In this document: positions 43,201 through 51,300 of the stretch, in pieces | How the letters are laid out: every line of letters begins with the position of its first letter | Position numbering within the stretch: the stretch's first letter is position 1 | NCBI GenBank assembly: GCA_013397695.1 | Contig: VYZI01000169.1 | Coordinates: 1,380,570 to 1,444,569, forward strand | DNA: 64,000 nt | Origin: Centropus unirufus | Lineage: Eukaryota > Chordata > Aves > Cuculiformes > Centropidae | Direction: 5' to 3' | Program-made: the position numbers and the translations under genes | Notes under the pieces: model-generated | Told to the model about the DNA's origin: nothing | The model's input: only the letters and a program-made list of their open reading frames with translations | Databases searched by the model: none

Positions 43201-45092
43201 TATATTTAATAAATTGAACAAAATTTTGACCAAAACTGGTGGAAATTAATTTCTAGCTAATTACATATTGCTTTGCTCATTTGAATGATTTAGACTTGCA
43301 GACTTTTAATTCCATGAGCTTGCAGACAGAGCAAATTAAAAGATGGTTCCGAAGATAAGAGAGCACTGTAAAACCCAACACCCATCCCCTTTCTGTACTC
43401 AGTAAGGATTCTGCAAGTGCAGGGCAGCAAATACTTTCAAAAGAACTGAAGGCCAGAAATAGCTTTTAAGAGAAAAACTGGACAATAGTCCAGGAACCAG
43501 GTGCGGGTTTCTTGCCTCTTGCAGCAGCGTTTGCTCTTCTAACACCTAATTGATATTTAAGCATTTCTACTACAATCTGTAGCTTTTTATTGCAATTCCT
43601 TTTTGTAGCTTTCCAACGGGATGCAGGTACTGAATGCTCTTCCTGGTGTTTTTCGGACTGCAAACATGCTGTAAGAACATATTTCTGTTTCCACTAATGC
43701 CCTATGTGGTCCCAAGCCCTCCTAGTTGGTAGGAGCACAATGTAAGTTCCGGGCCTTGAGAGCCACCTGGTGGAATAGACCATAAAAAAATACTCTTGTG
43801 AATTGCATGAGGTGTGGATAACTTGGAAATGTAGATTCAATGGAGATATTTTGCTATGGGAGATGAGGGGAGTGGTAAAAAGTCAAAAAGAAAAAAATAA
43901 GGGGGGTGGTGGTGATGAAAACCCCATAACAGACAACATTTATGCATTGGCCAGGACTCCTAAATACGACACCAATCTTATTTGCTGCTTTAATTTGTGA
44001 TAAATACATCTAAGTCCTATTTGTGCATTTTAAGTATCTTTGTTCTGCCACAGTATCTTATGAAATAAGGCATTCAGGGTATCTCTCAGGAACTTGAAAG
44101 ATGAAAATATAGCAAATGTCTCTCAAGCCATTTCCTACTTCACAGCAGGAAAGCACTGGATAAAGCCTCATAATTAGCCTGAGAAGTTCTGCAGTGGGAG
44201 AAATTGGTTCACCACCTAACAGTGCGCACTCAAAGCAACTTCTTTCTGATTATAAAATAGGTTTGCCTCGAAAGAGCATGCAGAAAGCCGGCAGCACGGG
44301 CAGCACCAGCAGCACTACCACCACTCAGGGCTTTATTCCAGTTATGGACTCAAACCCCAGCTGCTGCATGAATCTACCATGAAACCCTGAACTTAGCAGC
44401 AAACGGAACCATGTGCTGTTTCTCAGACCCTGTGCTGCCTCAGAGGTGCCTCTTTCTCTCAGCACGGAGCTAAGCCGTTATTGCATAATGTGTTTAACAT
44501 GGTGTGATGCTTTCAGGCCATGAAGGGACAAGCTCTGAGAACTGCACCCACCTTTTGTTTTAGTCCTCCCGCCCTTCAATGTTTTGTTTGTTCTCCTCCT
44601 GCTCCCGGATCTGATCTAATTTCATATTATACAAAGGGAGCAATTAAAACCCTCTTGGTCTTTAATTTAGCAAAAGCTCACGTTTCTCCCAGGAAGTTTT
44701 TAATGGCTAAACAGGAGCCAGCAGTGGCCCGGGGGGCCGAGAAGGCCTGGATCCACCTCGGGGGCCGCTGCGCTCGGCAATGGCGAGGCCGCCCCTCGAG
44801 TCCTGGCTGCGGCCCCTCACGGCGCTGAGGGGAGCAGGGGCTGAGGGACCTGGTGCTGCTCCCACCCTGAAGCGCTGAGGCCTCGCCCGCTCCATGGCGG
44901 ACCCGCGGCCTTCTTGGCCGCCGCCGCCTGACCAGCGACCCCCAAGTTCTTTCCAGCCCCGGAGCGTTCCCTGACTCGGGCAGGGGTGCGAGCAGCCCCG
45001 CCGCCCCCTCCCCACTCACGCCTGACGAGCTCCTCGCCCGCGCAGCCGGCGCCGCAGCTGGTGACGAGCGCGAGCGGCCCCGCCGCCGCCAT
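28220..45092 (-). CDS. AAGAB: AAGAB, alpha- and gamma-adaptin-binding protein p34
   Basis: Minus-strand join 45020-45092, 40111-40301, 39091-39187, 38228-38317, 35888-35971, 31316-31398, 30609-30699, 29373-29477, 28816-28865, 28220-28297. All introns are GT-AG and all phases agree, giving 313 residues against 315 in human. AAGAB is a cytosolic chaperone that binds the gamma/alpha and sigma subunits of the AP-1 and AP-2 clathrin adaptors during assembly. Human loss-of-function causes punctate palmoplantar keratoderma. The N-terminal part (about residues 5-175) is the Rab-like pseudo-GTPase fold, and VTSC near the start is the remnant of its nucleotide-binding loop. The C-terminus has the conserved acidic/helical FERLFSKLKEMK...AFWMAIGGDRDEIEGLSSDEE block. 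The start at 45092 is chosen by homology, although the frame stays open upstream to another ATG at 45281. Confidence 0.96.
28816..28865 (-). CDS. AAGAB: AAGAB coding exon 9
   Basis: A 50-base exon with acceptor ttctccacag and donor gtgagg. It encodes KAAVLPHEQRKLHAEK, close to the human KAATLPHEQRKVHAEK. It is too short and spliced to appear as an independent open frame. Confidence 0.94.
29373..29477 (-). CDS. AAGAB: AAGAB coding exon 8
   Basis: The acceptor is atttcttccag and the donor is gtgacg. It encodes PMLDMDIQELASLTTRDGDL and then ENFERLFSKLKEMK, the conserved C-terminal adaptin-binding part. Confidence 0.95.
29953..30308 (+). repeat. CR1 retroposon fragment, different subfamily, in AAGAB intron 7
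   Basis: The blocks gaggggagacctcatcgctc, agtgacaggacaaggggaaa, aggctgcccagggaggttgt and gctggacttgatgatcttaa are CR1, but the 3' region differs from the copies at 27465 and 51862. It reads on the plus strand, opposite to AAGAB. Confidence 0.9.
30609..30699 (-). CDS. AAGAB: AAGAB coding exon 7 (variable linker)
   Basis: The acceptor is tttcctgacag and the donor is gtaagc. It encodes SNPAAAGREAQVDNRDDGAS and then TADLQVDSLV. The motif DxxGGAS...DAQVDS of human is recognisable. It begins in phase 0 and ends in phase 1. Confidence 0.92.
31316..31398 (-). CDS. AAGAB: AAGAB coding exon 6 (variable linker)
   Basis: The acceptor is tttgttttcag and the donor is gaa/gtaaac. It encodes RTPGFGRLGSFVGANCSIGS and then EENQDTE, matching human only loosely (DRNQGFSLL..., NHSIGS). 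It is accepted because both phases fit and the splice sites are good. Confidence 0.88.
31461..31553 (+). repeat. CR1 3' end fragment in AAGAB intron 5
   Basis: The stretch ggcaaggggtggaactgggt followed by ggtcccttccaaccccaacc and atgattctgtgat is the CR1 3' terminus. It ends about 60 bases upstream on plus of nothing coding and sits 63 bases from AAGAB exon 6. Confidence 0.85.
31554..35887 (-). other. AAGAB: AAGAB intron 5 (main part)
   Basis: A 4.5-kb intron. Besides the CR1 tail at 31461-31553, it holds a short CR1 tail at 33951-34001 (plus strand). The sequence from about 32090 to 32560 is AT-rich and featureless. I see no second gene. Confidence 0.75.
33951..34001 (+). repeat. Short CR1-like 3' tail
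   Basis: The stretch gttgaaccagatggtccatg followed by aggtcccttccaacctggca is the CR1 terminal block. The rest of the element is missing. Confidence 0.7.
35888..35971 (-). CDS. AAGAB: AAGAB coding exon 5
   Basis: The acceptor is ttgttttag and the donor is gtacgt. It encodes [20 protein letters not shown] and then SNVVMKS, the end of the pseudo-GTPase domain and the most conserved AAGAB block. Confidence 0.96.
38228..38317 (-). CDS. AAGAB: AAGAB coding exon 4
   Basis: The acceptor is cccaacttcag and the donor is gtagga. It encodes VNRQKAQEWCIKHGFELVEL and then SPEELPDED, almost the same as human. It is phase 1 at both ends. Confidence 0.96.
39091..39187 (-). CDS. AAGAB: AAGAB coding exon 3
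   Basis: The acceptor is cctctttag and the donor is gtatga. It encodes KSGLDSVSEWLPLTEEWLPE and then VMILVCNRVSEN. It continues the pseudo-GTPase domain, with the VMILVC strand in the position of the GTPase nucleotide-specificity strand. Confidence 0.95.
40111..40301 (-). CDS. AAGAB: AAGAB coding exon 2
   Basis: The acceptor is cttgcacag and the donor is gtaaga after an ATA codon. It encodes ITGKDDITVG through FYPWTIDNKYYSADIHLCVV and ends ESVQAFVVYFDST. The second half is nearly identical to human. The first twenty residues diverge. Confidence 0.96.
40302..45019 (-). other. AAGAB: AAGAB intron 1 (4.7 kb)
   Basis: It is CR1-free as far as I can see. It includes a perfect 8-bp SMAD-binding palindrome at 41205-41212 and merges into the CpG island at its left-gene end (from about 44690). 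Weak purine-rich and AT-rich stretches occur, for example around 43880-43910. I see no coding signal. Confidence 0.75.
41205..41212. promoter_or_regulatory. Possible SMAD-binding element palindrome GTCTAGAC
   Basis: A perfect match to the optimal 8-bp palindrome bound by SMAD3/SMAD4 MH1 domains. Such a word is expected about once per 65 kb by chance, so function is unproven. It lies in AAGAB intron 1, about 22 kb from SMAD3. Confidence 0.25.
45020..45092 (-). CDS. AAGAB: AAGAB coding exon 1
   Basis: It encodes MAAAGPLALVTSC and then GAGCAGEELVR, aligning with the human start MAAGVPCALVTSC. The donor reads gtgagt on the minus strand, and the exon leaves one base of an Arg codon. The start context has G at -3 and G at +4. 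The exon lies inside the CpG island. Confidence 0.92.
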
Positions 45093-45123
45093 GGCGCGCG
45101 CGCCGCTTCCGGCCCCGCCGCTA

Positions 45124-45167
45124 CCATCCGCCTGCCCCTTGCTGGGGGGGGGGGGACAGGCGGATGG
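45124..45167. repeat. Inverted repeat with 12-G run in promoter
   Basis: CCATCCGCCTG at 45124-45134 is perfectly complementary to CAGGCGGATGG at 45157-45167. Four further C bases (45135-45138) can pair with the G run (45144-45155) after one bulged A. The element sits in the middle of the shared promoter. Confidence 0.85.
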
Positions 45168-45259
45168 TCCCGCCCATTCGTGGAGGCGGAGGGCGCTCCC
45201 ACCCTCTTTCCCCCCCAAACCGCGGGAGGCGGGTGGTGCGGCCCGCGCAGCGCGTGGCC

Positions 45260-45273
45260 GTTGCCAGGGCGAC
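45260..45273 (+). promoter_or_regulatory. X-box (RFX-type) motif next to IQCH start
   Basis: GTTGCCAGGGCGAC fits the X-box consensus RYYNYY-N(1-3)-RRNRAC at every position, with a 2-base spacer. RFX factors bind X-boxes close to the start of ciliary genes. It ends 6 bases before the IQCH ATG. Confidence 0.6.
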
Positions 45274-45279
45274 GCCGCC

Positions 45280-45309
45280 ATGGCCGGGCGGGAGGCGGCC
45301 CCGGTGCAG
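45280..45309 (+). CDS. IQCH: IQCH coding exon 1
   Basis: Ten codons, MAGREAAPVQ, ending in phase 0 at cag/gtgggg. The start has an ideal Kozak context. The exon is too short to be found by length. Confidence 0.75.
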
Positions 45310-48300
45310 GTGGGGAAAAAAAAAAGTCTCCCTTAATATCTAACCTTAACTCTATTGGAAACGTGTGAGGAAAGATCGTTCCCAATTTCTCCCTCCTACA
45401 GTTTATTGCGATTGCTTGGAGAGGTTTCTTGAAAGATTGGCACTTTTTGGGTTTTCTACAAAAAATAATGTCATTTATTTATTATTTATTTATGTTATTA
45501 ATGTCATGGAAAAAACCTTTAAGATCCAAGTGTAAATGGGTTAAAGTCATTGGCTTTGTGTTCCCTTAGCTGTGAAGTACAGAAATAGGAGGGGTCACAT
45601 GTATTTCCATGCTATTTTTAGGAAGTATTTAATTTCGATTCAATCCTGCTGCGTAGACCCACGGGTTTTGATTATGGAGATGTTTTTTTTGTCATGATTT
45701 GCTTTTTAGATTCAAGAAGACCGTCTCAAACTTAAAAATAAAGCAAAAAATAGCAGCTTGAAAGGAAGCGGAGGAGCCACGGACATGAGTGACCCGGGAA
45801 CACCAAGTGAGAGAGGGGAACTTGGGCTGAGAGTAAGTGACATGGAGCAGATCCAGAGGATTCAGTTTGAGATCTCTGTCCATAGTTCACTTGGAGCACA
45901 TGAGGCCCAGTGTTTATCATCCTGCAACTCCACTCACTGATGAACCAGCGGTGGGTTTCACCAGAATTTACAGTTCACAACCATGGCGTCCTTGGCTGGG
46001 CTGTCAGATTAACTGATCTTGTTAGCCAAAATCTGATTTAATCCAACAGAAACACAAAGCTTACCAGCTTTTCAGGCACTTCAAGATTCAGAATGCAAAC
46101 TTAACTGAGTTAAATAAATTTAATAGCCCTTGTACCTTTGTAATAGCCTTAATGTTATTTTTTTCCCTCTTAACAGAAATATGCTGAAAACTATTTAAAT
46201 GCTATAAACACACAAGTGTTAACTGATTCTTCTACTGATAATAAAGAAGTACGTTCAAAAGAGTCCCCCAAATGGTAAGTGAAACAGCTGGTTTGTTGCA
46301 GAGATGGTGCAGGTAGCAAGGCAGAAAGATTGTGGCATCAGAATCTTGTAAAGCAAGTGGGAATATTGGCTCCGATGAGGGGGTTTTGGTCATTTGCTGT
46401 TTTGGTTCTGTTTTGTTTAAGATAAAAAAACAATGCAGAAGTAAATACAGATCTGAGTAGCTACAGCAACTTTTCTGCTACTTCTTGTGATTCTTGAACT
46501 AAGTGCAAACTCAAATAAAGAATATAGTCTTTCAAATTCAAGCAGATGGAAGCACTGTAAGTTTAATAGGTAAAATCGGGTCATTTCTAAGGACCTCACT
46601 GTTTGTTTCTTTCTAAAGCAGGGGGCTTCACTTTGGTGCTTCTCAGAAACAGCTTATTTTACCACGAGTACCTGCTGAGCCCGTGACCATCCAGGCATGC
46701 AGCAAACCAGCACCACACACTTGCCAAGGTTTCCAGGTCTGAAATAACATCCTACTTGTTCTGCCAGAGACCACAGTGAATGAGTGCTTTGTAGCTTACC
46801 CATTGATCCCGTAATGTTATGTTCTGACCCCTTGTGGATTCACTTTTTGATATACCATCTATGGCCGAAAGTGTTAAGTCTTGGTAGATTGGGTGGGCTG
46901 AGAGATAGGAACCTTCTCCCAGCCTCATCAACAGGGTAAAATCTAAGTCAGGAAGGACTTTATTTCCCCCCCAACCACCAGTGTGTTATTAAAGAGTTCT
47001 GAAACCGGGGGTTTGTCCACCTTAAGGTTCTAGTCCTGCAAGAAGCACACGCTTAACGGTAATTCTGCAAGTAATATGTCTGAAATAAATGAAACTATGT
47101 ATTAGGATAGTTTGAGCACAGCTACAAGTGTGTTTTGAGACTCAAAGTGGTTATCTTTTTATTTTTGTCTAAAAGCTATGGCGAATTGTGGGAAAGAAAT
47201 TCTGTTCATGTATAGTGCTGTCACTTCTATGATAAAAGTGGGGTTTTCCCCTCAATCTGTGGGGGTTTTTTTTCTGGTTTTCATAAATGAAAACCTCTTG
47301 AAATCACTTAAAGCCTTCATAAAATGTTTATACCCAAAGCATTTTTGCTTTTTGGCGGGTATGTTCAAGATGGTTTCCTTGAATGTGTTTTAAAAACAAA
47401 TGAAGGTAATTACTTGAATTGAAAAATACCCATTGTCACAGCTTTGGGTTATTAGTATTTAAATCCAAGGGAGCTTTGAGTGAGGCTCTCTAGAGTTCTA
47501 AGGCTGTTTACTAGAAGCTAGGGATTGAAGCTACTTGAAATGGTTTATTCAGCCTAACGCTTAACGTTGCTGATTAGAAGTCCCGGTATAAAGTAGTATT
47601 AAAATGCTGCTTACTCTTGAAATGATGGATAAGGTGCAATGAGATCTTTGATATTTTCCCAGCTTGTGTTCCAACCTTGTCCTACATGAATACATTTATA
47701 CTGGGGGGAAAAAGTTATCATAGTTCAGCTGCTGTGTAGACCCTGAATTAACTCTGGTCTTTTGACTCTTCGTGTGCAGTGAGCTTAGTTTACAGTGGAG
47801 CGTGTGCTCTGTCCTGCCTTGACTTTCTGTGTCTCTTAATTTCTGATAACTATGGCATCTGCTCAGAAATGCAAATCCAGTGACACCAGCTAGCCCCGAT
47901 TTCCCATTATAAAGAAAATGGCATACAGGGCTGTTCTACCAGCTGTTCTACAGGCCCAGCATGCCAACAGAAAAAGCTTTTGTTATTAAATAGTTGTGAA
48001 ATCCAGCTGGGTAATTATCACCTGCATTTCTTTACGTCCCATCTTTGCCTTACTTGTAGCTCTAAACAGTTTGGGCTTTTTTGAAACCTACTTTGGTACA
48101 CTTTAAAAAAAACAAACCAAACCTTTCCACTCAAAAAGAAACATGAGCAAACTGAATAGTTTTCCATTTTCAGATAGTATTTCCAGGTATATAGGCTTGA
48201 AAAAAAACCATGTTTGAGCTCATAGTCATTCACATAGTCCTATTTTTATGCTTTGCAGCCTACAGCACACCATGCAGGAGTAGAAATGGAGCATACGTTG

Positions 48301-51300
48301 TGTTTTTAGGAGTTAGGATAAAACAAGGTTGGAGTAGCATAAGCACAGATGCTGTCTTCACATCTGCCTTGCTCCAGTACTTGTCATATGGGAAACAACT
48401 TGCCCACAGGTGTCAGAAAAAGCTTAAAATTATCATTTAGTCACACACCCAGTATTTGAGTCACAGCAGCAGTCAGATAAGACTCTTCCAATCTGGCTTC
48501 CAGGGGCAATTGCAAAGCACTGTTCCCCTTCTCCCCCCACCCCCTGTGTCTTGTAATGGGATTTGTTCCTCTAAGAAACCCTGAGAACCATAGAGAGGTG
48601 CCTTCCTCGGACTGTAATCGTAAACCCTCTGTAGAGCAATGGCTGAAAAAGGCATTGTTATCCATGACTGGGAGGCCTGTGAGTTCAAATTTTTTTGGTA
48701 AACAAAACCCATGCTTAACTGAGAACCCCTGACCAAGTGCTTGTGCAGCTTTAGGGTTTATTTTGGTTTGTTTACTTTTCCTAGAAGTTGACACTTTCTA
48801 TGACATTCTGAATACCCAGTGGAAGTTAATATTCTCTCATTTTTAATAGAATCGAAGATGTAAATGAAAAGGTGGTTCTAGGGGACCCTAGAATATGCAA
48901 ATAACATTAGTAAGTAGACATGAAAATATGCTGATAATATGGATTATTTCCAAGACTGATAAAATGTCCATTCTTAAAGGAATTGGGCTCTGTTAGAAAC
49001 CTTGCACAGCCTGCAGTTTGAACGCAGAATTACCGTGGGTCAGATTTGTTGTCTTACTATGTGATAAAAAATGCCCTCCTCTCTGAAATGACTTTTGTGT
49101 TGAGCAAGATTTAAACCATTTAACTGTACTGAACATGTCAACCTCCTCTCTTTGCTCCAGTAGACTCCATGTTCATAGTCAAGCACAATTATTCTCATTA
49201 TATCAATAATAAGGTGTTATTTGTCCTGCTATTTCCATCTCTTTGTTTTTCTGCATCAAGATGATTCAAGATAGCTTAAATGTAAGACTTTGGATAACAT
49301 GGGTGGGTGGATAACACAGATGTAGAACCATGCCACCATCTGCTCCAGCTCCACCAGTAGAATTGTCACTTGCCGCACATGTAAGCTGACAAAGTAACTT
49401 TTATCAGGTTATTTTTATTAAGCAATTCAATTCCTATCCTGTGCGGAATCCGCCACTCCAGCACTGATTATTTCGCTGTCTGAGTGGGGAGCCTGCCTTG
49501 TGAATCATCTCCTCTTCTAATTGAGAAACTATTCGTTTTTCCTTCAGTCCTTGTTTAATAGCACAAGCAGTTTCCTTTCTGTACAGTGGTGTGTTACAGT
49601 AATAAAATAAACACCACAAAATCACTGATGAGGTGAAAATTGAACTTTCTGTCTCTGTGCAGCCATGTGGGTAAAAGAGTAATTGGCTTGGATAATAACT
49701 TTTGTTCTTACAACCCTAAATCTAAATGAGCATCTCATTGATACATCTGCTTATAATTACTATCGAAAGAAGGGAATATATTGTTCAGTTAAATAAATTA
49801 AACCATTTTTTGTGCTTTTATGAAGTAATGCAATTGTTTAATAGTTCAAACGCACCTCTAATGATTCTTACATTTTTTATGGTATAGTTTGTTCATAAAA
49901 AAATAGAATTCTCATAAATTTATGTTTATGCAATACAAGTATCGGCAGTGTATAGATAAATCTAGATGGTTCTCGCTATATAAGGGAGCTTTTTGTAGTC
50001 CCGTTTCCATATAATGGGAATTAAGTGCACTGTGCCAGGCCCCCTGCTCCTCTGAGAGTCTCCAAGCCCTGGCAGAGTGTGGCAGGGACGTGGTGGAGTC
50101 CCCATCCCTGGGTGTATTTAAAAACTGGGTGGATGAGGTGCTTAAGGACATGATTTAGTAGCAAATAGGTACAGTTGGACTCGATGATCTCAAAGGTCTT
50201 TTCCAACCTGGTAATTCTATGATTTACCTTAGCTCTGTGGACTTCTCTGGTGATGCATCGGTTTCTGCCATTTGGGGATTCACCTGTATTCAGCACTGCT
50301 GGACGCAGAGTTTGATTAGCGACGTTATTGTATGAAAAGTGTTAGGAACTGGCACCACCCTTCATAGCAATCCAGGAGTACACTAAAACTCATATTAAGG
50401 TGATAAAAAATCTTCTCAACTTAAGAAACTTCTCTAGTAAAAATATATCCCATTGCTCTGTAGAAAAAGTGTGCATTTTAGATACTTCTTATAACAAGAA
50501 GAAACCTTAAAAGTGTTTTTCTGCCCATTGGGATTTAAATCGTAATACTTCTTATTAGCAAACTACTCGAATCCATTCCATGCAGATAGCACAGTACACT
50601 GAGAAACTGCTATGTTTTAATTCCTATTGCTGTAAGGGGTTTTTATTTCCTCATTTACTCCTAAGCAAATGCTCTGTCTGGCTATAGTTTTGAGCCTTGC
50701 TAATTAGTCCATCTCATCAAGAGCCACGTCTTCATTGTCTGCCCAGTTCTGTGTGGATATTAAAATAACATCAATTTTTATAATCACTTTGTAAATCTAT
50801 AGACATTGGCCAATTCCTGCTTATAAACACTTCACTCCTAGAGCAGTTATATTAAGTCTGTGCATATTATATATTTCAGTATCAGCTGGAAATGGGTGTG
50901 AAAATAATGCTTGATCCGGAGAACATCAATCATAAAGCTGTTTTAAAACAGAACGAGGAGACCAGGCTGCCACTTATAACTAAGAAAAAACCTGCTCCTG
51001 TAAGTAACCTGTATTGTCTTAGAGGCTTATTGTATGTGCTTATTTTCACTATGAAAGTTAATGCATATCAGATCAAAATTAAATACAAATTGAAGTGACT
51101 GTACCTCAGAATTTTCTACTTTTGACATTGATATGTAATGATCAAAATGTTTTGAGTGGCAATACTGGGGAAAACAAACATACAGGTTTATGCAGCAAGA
51201 CTCCAACCCAGCTGAAGTGCAAATCTGCGTGGGAACGTGCATGGTGAGTTACCTCGGTAAAACCAGTGAACAAACTGGAGCTCGGAGTTCAGGATGTGAC

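Larger units (their letters stand above)
45093..45279. promoter_or_regulatory. Bidirectional promoter, 187 bp between AAGAB and IQCH start codons
   Basis: The two start codons face away from each other across 187 bases, so both transcripts must start within or very near this segment. It contains a GC box (cccgccc, 45169-45175), the inverted repeat with a G run (45124-45167) and an X-box (45260-45273). The divergent head-to-head arrangement is conserved with human as far as I recall. Confidence 0.8.
44690..45320. promoter_or_regulatory. CpG island at AAGAB/IQCH divergent promoter
   Basis: A stretch of very high G+C with dense CpG (for example gccgccgccatggcgcgcgc), unlike the AT-rich flanks at 43000-44600 and 45330 onward. 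It covers AAGAB exon 1, the intergenic gap, IQCH exon 1 and the start of both first introns. No TATA box is evident, as expected for a broad CpG-island promoter. Confidence 0.85.
45310..50879 (+). other. IQCH: IQCH introns 1-4
   Basis: 45310-45709, 45833-46176, 46275-46621 and 46737-50879. Intron 1 has an (ATTT)n-like tract at 45471-45497. Intron 4 (4.1 kb) has one sense CR1 copy (50030-50226). Nothing else is recognised. Confidence 0.75.

Noticed and set aside
44678..45385. 235-codon minus open frame over the CpG island
   Set aside because: It is a different frame from AAGAB and owes its length to high G+C. The AAGAB start is set by homology at 45092.
46728..46733. Alternative donor (caag/gtttcc) for IQCH exon 4
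   Set aside because: It would leave phase 1, which does not fit the phase-0 start of exon 5. The donor 46737 fits.
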